Shown: positions 61,026 through 64,000 of the stretch, in pieces
Position numbering within the stretch: position 1 is the stretch's first letter
Layout: every line of letters begins with the position of its first letter
NCBI RefSeq assembly: GCF_039526385.1
Contig: NZ_BAAAIX010000013.1
Location: 124,001-188,000, forward strand
Length of the DNA: 64,000 bases
Source: Luteococcus peritonei
GTDB lineage: Bacteria > Actinomycetota > Actinomycetes > Propionibacteriales > Propionibacteriaceae
Direction of reading: 5' to 3'
The notes under the pieces: generated by a model
The model's input: only the letters and a program-made list of their open reading frames with translations
Told to the model about the DNA's origin: nothing
The model's database searches: none
Program-made: the position numbers and the translations under genes

Positions 61026-61952
61026 TCAGCCCTTCCAGCCGGCCAGGAAGGCGTCCACCTCGTCGCGGGTGGGCGCCGTGGCGGGCCCGCGTCGGGTGAT
61101 CTTGATCGAGGCGGCGGCATTGGCGCGTCGGGCGGCCTCCACCCAGTCGGGGTTCAGGGTGTACTCGGCCGCCAGCACGCCGGTGTGGCAGTCGCCAGCG
61201 CCATTGGTGTCCACCGGCTTCTGCGGGTAGCCGGGCACCCGGGTGGTGGCGCCGGCCAGGTGGACGGCGCAGCCCTCGGAGCCGTCGCGCACGATGGAGA
61301 CGGCGTCGGTGGGCAGGAAGGCGGCGCAGGCCTCGGCGGCCTCGGCCATGTCGCGCTTCATGGTGAGCTGGTGCGCCTCGTCGGCATTGGAGGTCCACAC
61401 GGTGGTGCGCTCCAGCATGCGGTGCCGGATCGGGGCGGGCAGCGCGCTAAAGGCGGCGCCCGGGTCCAGCACGACGTGCACGCCCTGCGGCAGGGTCTCC
61501 AGCCATTCCAGCAGCGGCTCGCGGGTGGCGGGCAGCGCCAGGCTGTAGCCGGTGACGTTGACCAGGTCGCCCGGCTCGGGGTGGCAGGTGGCCAGCGAGT
61601 CGACGCTGATCATCCGCTCGGCGCCCTGGGTGGTGACGAAGGTGCGCTCCGCGGAGGGCTCGATCATCACGAAGCATATGCCGGTGTCGGTCTGCTCGAC
61701 GGGCGGGGCGGACAGCGTGATGCCCTCGGCGGCCATCACCTCGCGCACCAGGTCTCCGTTGGGGCCGGTGCCATGGGCGCCGGCGTGCACCGAGGTGGCG
61801 CCGGTGCGGGCGCTGGCCACCAGGATGTTGGTGGCGCCGCCGGCATAGCGGTTGTGGCTGGTGGCCATGGAGTTGTCGCCTCGCCAGGGCAGGGCGGGGA
61901 TCTCGACCACCTCGTCCACCAGGGCCTGTCCGGTGTGGATGACGCGCGCCAT
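61026..61952 (-). CDS. PfkB-family carbohydrate/nucleoside kinase
   Basis: This 308-residue ribokinase-like enzyme has the N-terminal GGATNILVASARTGA signature (PfkB motif 1), and the C-terminal DTNGAGDCHTGVLAAEY (motif 2) contains the catalytic Asp and anion hole. Members phosphorylate sugars or nucleosides such as ribose, fructose-1-P, adenosine or 2-keto-3-deoxygluconate. A weak lid and the segment YAGGATN do not pin down the substrate. GAAGGAG precedes the ATG. It is convergent with the peptidase gene and divergent from the aminotransferase gene. Confidence 0.9.
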   Translation of the reverse strand: MARVIHTGQALVDEVVEIPALPWRGDNSMATSHNRYAGGATNILVASARTGATSVHAGAHGTGPNGDLVREVMAAEGITLSAPPVEQTDTGICFVMIEPSAERTFVTTQGAERMISVDSLATCHPEPGDLVNVTGYSLALPATREPLLEWLETLPQGVHVVLDPGAAFSALPAPIRHRMLERTTVWTSNADEAHQLTMKRDMAEAAEACAAFLPTDAVSIVRDGSEGCAVHLAGATTRVPGYPQKPVDTNGAGDCHTGVLAAEYTLNPDWVEAARRANAAASIKITRRGPATAPTRDEVDAFLAGWKG

Positions 61953-62004
61953 CGGTGCTCCTTCGCTATGGGTGCGGTCAGCCTAGCGGGCGGCCGGTGG
62001 TCGG

Positions 62005-62051
62005 TTGTGGGGATGATTTGGGTCGACTACGAGCCCAAATCATCCCCACAA
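62005..62051. repeat. 18-bp perfect inverted repeat
   Basis: TTGTGGGGATGATTTGGG (62005-62022) and its exact complement CCCAAATCATCCCCACAA (62034-62051) are separated by 11 bp, and two more pairs continue after a one-base bulge. It sits between divergent genes, so it is not an ordinary terminator. Confidence 0.85.
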
Positions 62052-62108
62052 ACCGTGGCCGCGACCTGAGCCGGCCTGCTCGCTCTGGTGGGGGTGCTGT
62101 CCGGCCAC

Positions 62109-62114
62109 TAGTGT
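62109..62114 (+). promoter_or_regulatory. -10 element of the leaderless aminotransferase gene
   Basis: TAGTGT is followed after 8 bp by the ATG at 62123, the spacing expected for a leaderless transcript. Confidence 0.55.
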
Positions 62115-62122
62115 CAGGCCTC

Positions 62123-63328
62123 ATGCCGAGCTATGACGACATCGAGTACTACCCGGGCGACCCAATCCTGGGCCTGGCCGACCTGTATGCCGCCGACACC
62201 CATCCCCAGAAGGTGAACCTGGGCGTGGGGATCTACCTGGACGAGCAGGGGCGGCTGCCGCTGCCGGAGTGCGTGGAGGTGGCCGAGCGACGCATCGCCG
62301 CGAACCCGGCCCCCCGCGGCTACATCCCGATCGGGGGCCTGCCCGACTACGTGGCGCGCACCCAGGAGGTGGTCTTCGGGGCTGATTCGCCGCTGCTGGA
62401 GCAGCAGCGGGTGGCGAGCGTGCAGACCCTGGGCGGCTCGGGGGCGCTGAAGGAGGGGGCGGACTTCCTGCGCGGCCTGCTGGGTGCGTCGAAGATGATC
62501 ATGAGCAATCCCTCGTGGGCGAACCACCAGGCGATCTTCGAGGGCGCCGGCTACGAGGTGGGCCGCTACCGCTACCACGACGACGAGGCGCACGGTGTTG
62601 ATGTCGACGGGATGCTCGCGGACCTGGCCGCAGCCGAGCCGGGCACCGTCGTGGTGCTGCATGCGTGCTGCCACAACCCGACCGGCTACGACATCGACGA
62701 GGCGCAGTGGCGCCAGGTGGCCGAGGGGGCCAAGCGACGTGAGCTGGTGCCCTTCCTGGACATGGCCTATCAGGGCTTCGCCGAGGGGCTGGAGGCCGAC
62801 CGGGTGGCCATCAGGGTCTTCGCCGAGTCCGGCCAGCGCTTCTGCGTCGGCAACTCGTTCAGCAAGACCTTCGGGCTCTACGGCGAGCGGGTGGGCGCGC
62901 TGCACCTGGTCTGCCGCGACGATGAGGAGGCCGTGCGGGTGCGCTCCCAGCTGTGCCGGGTGATCCGCACCAACTACTCCAACCCGCCGACGCACGGTGC
63001 GCGGGTGGTCTCCGAGGTGCTGGGCGACGAGCAGCTGCGGGCCTCGTGGGAGACCGAGCTGGCGGGGATGCGGGAGCGGATCCGCCGGATGCGCGAGGCG
63101 CTGGTGACCGGGCTGCGCGAGGAGGGCGTCGAGGACATGGACTTCGTTGCCGAGCAGAATGGCATGTTCAGCAACTCTGGGCTGTCGGTGGCGCAGATGC
63201 ACCAGCTGCGCAGCGACTTCGGCGTCTACGGCACCGACGACGGCCGGATGTGCGTGGCCGGCCTGAACGAGGACAACGTCCAGGTGGTGGCCCGGGCCAT
63301 CGCCCAGGTGCGCCGCGCGGAGGGCTGA
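62123..63328 (+). CDS. Aromatic/aspartate aminotransferase (class I)
   Basis: This 401-residue PLP enzyme follows the aspartate/tyrosine aminotransferase subgroup of E. coli AspC/TyrB: DPILGLADLYAADTHPQKVNLGVGIY at the N-terminus, SVQTLGGSGALKEGADFL, HACCHNPTGYDI, DMAYQGFAEGL, and the PLP-lysine segment NSFSKTFGLYGERVGAL. The C-terminal GMFSNSGLS carries the substrate arginine region shape. It transfers amino groups between aspartate or aromatic amino acids and 2-oxoglutarate. The promoter shows a leaderless arrangement. Confidence 0.94.
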   Translation: MPSYDDIEYYPGDPILGLADLYAADTHPQKVNLGVGIYLDEQGRLPLPECVEVAERRIAANPAPRGYIPIGGLPDYVARTQEVVFGADSPLLEQQRVASVQTLGGSGALKEGADFLRGLLGASKMIMSNPSWANHQAIFEGAGYEVGRYRYHDDEAHGVDVDGMLADLAAAEPGTVVVLHACCHNPTGYDIDEAQWRQVAEGAKRRELVPFLDMAYQGFAEGLEADRVAIRVFAESGQRFCVGNSFSKTFGLYGERVGALHLVCRDDEEAVRVRSQLCRVIRTNYSNPPTHGARVVSEVLGDEQLRASWETELAGMRERIRRMREALVTGLREEGVEDMDFVAEQNGMFSNSGLSVAQMHQLRSDFGVYGTDDGRMCVAGLNEDNVQVVARAIAQVRRAEG

Positions 63329-63384
63329 GGCGGCTGGCCGGTGCCCCTCGACGGCTCGTTTCGCGTCGAGGGGCCCGGCCTCGC

Positions 63385-63390
63385 TATAGT
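63385..63390 (+). promoter_or_regulatory. -10 element of tRNA-Thr
   Basis: TATAGT lies 26 bp before the tRNA. No clear -35 element is visible at standard spacing. Confidence 0.5.
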
Positions 63391-63415
63391 TCTCTCCAGT
63401 CCGTTCGCGGGCTGT

Positions 63416-63491
63416 GCCGCCTTAGCTCAGTTGGCAGAGCAACGCACTCGTAATGCGTAGGTCTGGGGTTCGACTCCCCAAGGCGGCTCCA
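63416..63491 (+). tRNA. tRNA-Thr (CGT anticodon)
   Basis: The cloverleaf is complete: acceptor GCCGCCT/AGGCGGC, D-arm with AGCTCAGTTGGC, anticodon stem CGCAC/GTGCG-like around the CTCGTAA loop with anticodon CGT (reads ACG), T-arm GGGGTTCGACTCCCC, and encoded CCA (63489-63491). Confidence 0.96.
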
Positions 63492-63493
63492 CC

Positions 63494-63517
63494 AAAGCCC
63501 CTCGTCAGAGGGGCTTT
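63494..63517 (+). terminator. Terminator of tRNA-Thr
   Basis: A 10-bp stem (AAAGCCCCTC) with a GTCA loop ends in TTTTT, a textbook intrinsic terminator. Confidence 0.9.
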
Positions 63518-63796
63518 TTGCTCGTCTGGATGCGGGTTAGCGGCAGAAATGTGTGCATGGCTTTGGGCGTGTCATGGTCGCTGGCTGCCCCAGCCCTTTT
63601 GGATGCCGTTGCCGTCTTCCCAGGAGAAGCTGGTTCCGGGTTGCGGTTCGAGGGGCTCGGCGGTGACCGGGCGGGGTGTGGCTGGCGGTTCACACAGGAT
63701 CACCAGCGGTTACACCACTTGCCGGGACTTGACCCAAGCCGGTACACGGCCATGCCGTGTCCATGCGCATGCTCAGCCGTTGCCCAGCCCGATTCC
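63518..63796. other. Stretch without a recognised gene before the IS
   Basis: No supported reading frame, repeat or RNA was found in these 279 bp between the tRNA-Thr terminator and the IS end. GC content drops slightly compared with the backbone. Confidence 0.4.
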
Positions 63797-64000
63797 GGCT
63801 CTTCACAGATGGGGGTGTAGGCCGGTAGCCGGGCCGGGTCGTGACAGGGATCGAGGTCCTTGGATGATGGAAGTTCTCACACAGCCATCGCCAAAGACCT
63901 CGACATGGACAACGCTACCTTCACCACCCCTGATCTGACCACGTTCTGCCAGCTTGACGACCTCGGTCTGAGGGTCGTCGGCCAGTGCCTGACCGGCGAG
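63797..64000 (+). mobile_element. ISL3-family insertion sequence, cut by window edge
   Basis: The element appears to begin at GGCTCTTCACAGATGGGGGT (63797), which has the GGCTCTTC start of ISL3-family terminal repeats. It is followed after about 100 bp by a transposase reading frame. The right end, the second terminal repeat and the expected 8-bp target duplication lie outside the window. Confidence 0.75.
63905..64000 (+). CDS. ISL3-family transposase, N-terminal fragment
   Basis: The 32 visible residues (MDNATFTTPDLTTFCQLDDL and on to VVGQCLTGE) match the N-terminus of actinobacterial ISL3 transposases, which typically read LTTFCxLDxLGLxVVGQ before the zinc-finger region. The gene runs off the window edge, so completeness cannot be judged. 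The start ATG is in a suitable position about 108 bp inside the terminal repeat. Confidence 0.82.
   Translation, partial: MDNATFTTPDLTTFCQLDDLGLRVVGQCLTGE

Noticed and set aside
63505..63693. 62-codon minus-strand frame between tRNA-Thr and the IS
   Set aside because: It overlaps the tRNA terminator and is Pro/Ser/Lys-rich without motif or start signal.

Overview
The window is about 64 kb of high-GC actinobacterial chromosome, most likely from the Propionibacteriaceae or a close relative. The evidence is the GC-rich codon use, a WhiB regulator, an ultrashort-Stem-I T-box in front of ileS, a 6C-type small RNA, an actinobacterial Tad pilus locus, and several promoters with TANNNT placed about 7 bp before the start codon (leaderless genes). 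Genus cannot be settled from sequence alone. Most of the window is ordinary chromosomal backbone. Accessory features are a secreted-enzyme cluster at 8.4-13.7 kb and an ISL3-type insertion sequence entering at the right edge.

Layout. 1-2.9 kb: the end of a glycerate kinase gene, then ybaB, recR and a HAD phosphatase. 3.2-7.1 kb: a PadR-controlled ABC exporter operon with two copies of a palindromic operator. 7.1-13.7 kb: a flavin monooxygenase, a secreted SpoIID-like protein, a family 3 glycosidase gene broken by one in-frame TAG, and a secreted polyester-hydrolase-like enzyme. 13.7-22 kb: T-box and ileS, an oxidoreductase, a small acetyltransferase, aspartate kinase (with internal beta-subunit start) and murJ. 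22.0-22.5 kb: a minus-strand 6C-like RNA and tRNA-Pro.

22.5-30.7 kb matches, from general knowledge, the Mycobacterium tuberculosis Rv3671c-Rv3683 neighbourhood: metallophosphoesterase, class A penicillin-binding protein, WhiB4-like regulator, RidA, DUF4177, Crp, nth, thioredoxin-like lipoprotein and NUDIX hydrolase. 30.7-35.4 kb holds an alpha-glucosidase, a holin-like membrane protein, NhaA and a methyltransferase. 35.5-41.4 kb is the Tad/Flp pilus locus (ssd, tadA, tadB, tadC, pilin, two TadE-like genes) in the order seen for Rv3660c-Rv3654c. 41.5-61 kb holds a YceI protein, an ATPase, a DUF1998-type helicase, a subtilase lacking its catalytic Asp, a methyltransferase, topA, a CYTH-like protein, tmk, holB, a VOC protein, a DoxX protein, an SDR, ricT and an S33-type peptidase. 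61-64 kb holds a PfkB kinase, an 18-bp perfect palindrome, an aminotransferase, tRNA-Thr and the start of the IS.

Functional themes are DNA maintenance (recR, ybaB, nth, topA, tmk, holB, helicase), cell-wall assembly (murJ, class A PBP), redox and stress control (WhiB, Crp, thioredoxin-like protein), and surface or secreted functions (Tad pilus, SpoIID-like protein, hydrolases). I found no CRISPR array, phage module or defence island. The most notable items are the PETase-like hydrolase beside an amber-interrupted glycosidase, the three-hairpin 6C-like RNA, a palindrome shared between the ileS coding region and an intergenic terminator, and the subtilase with a substituted catalytic residue.
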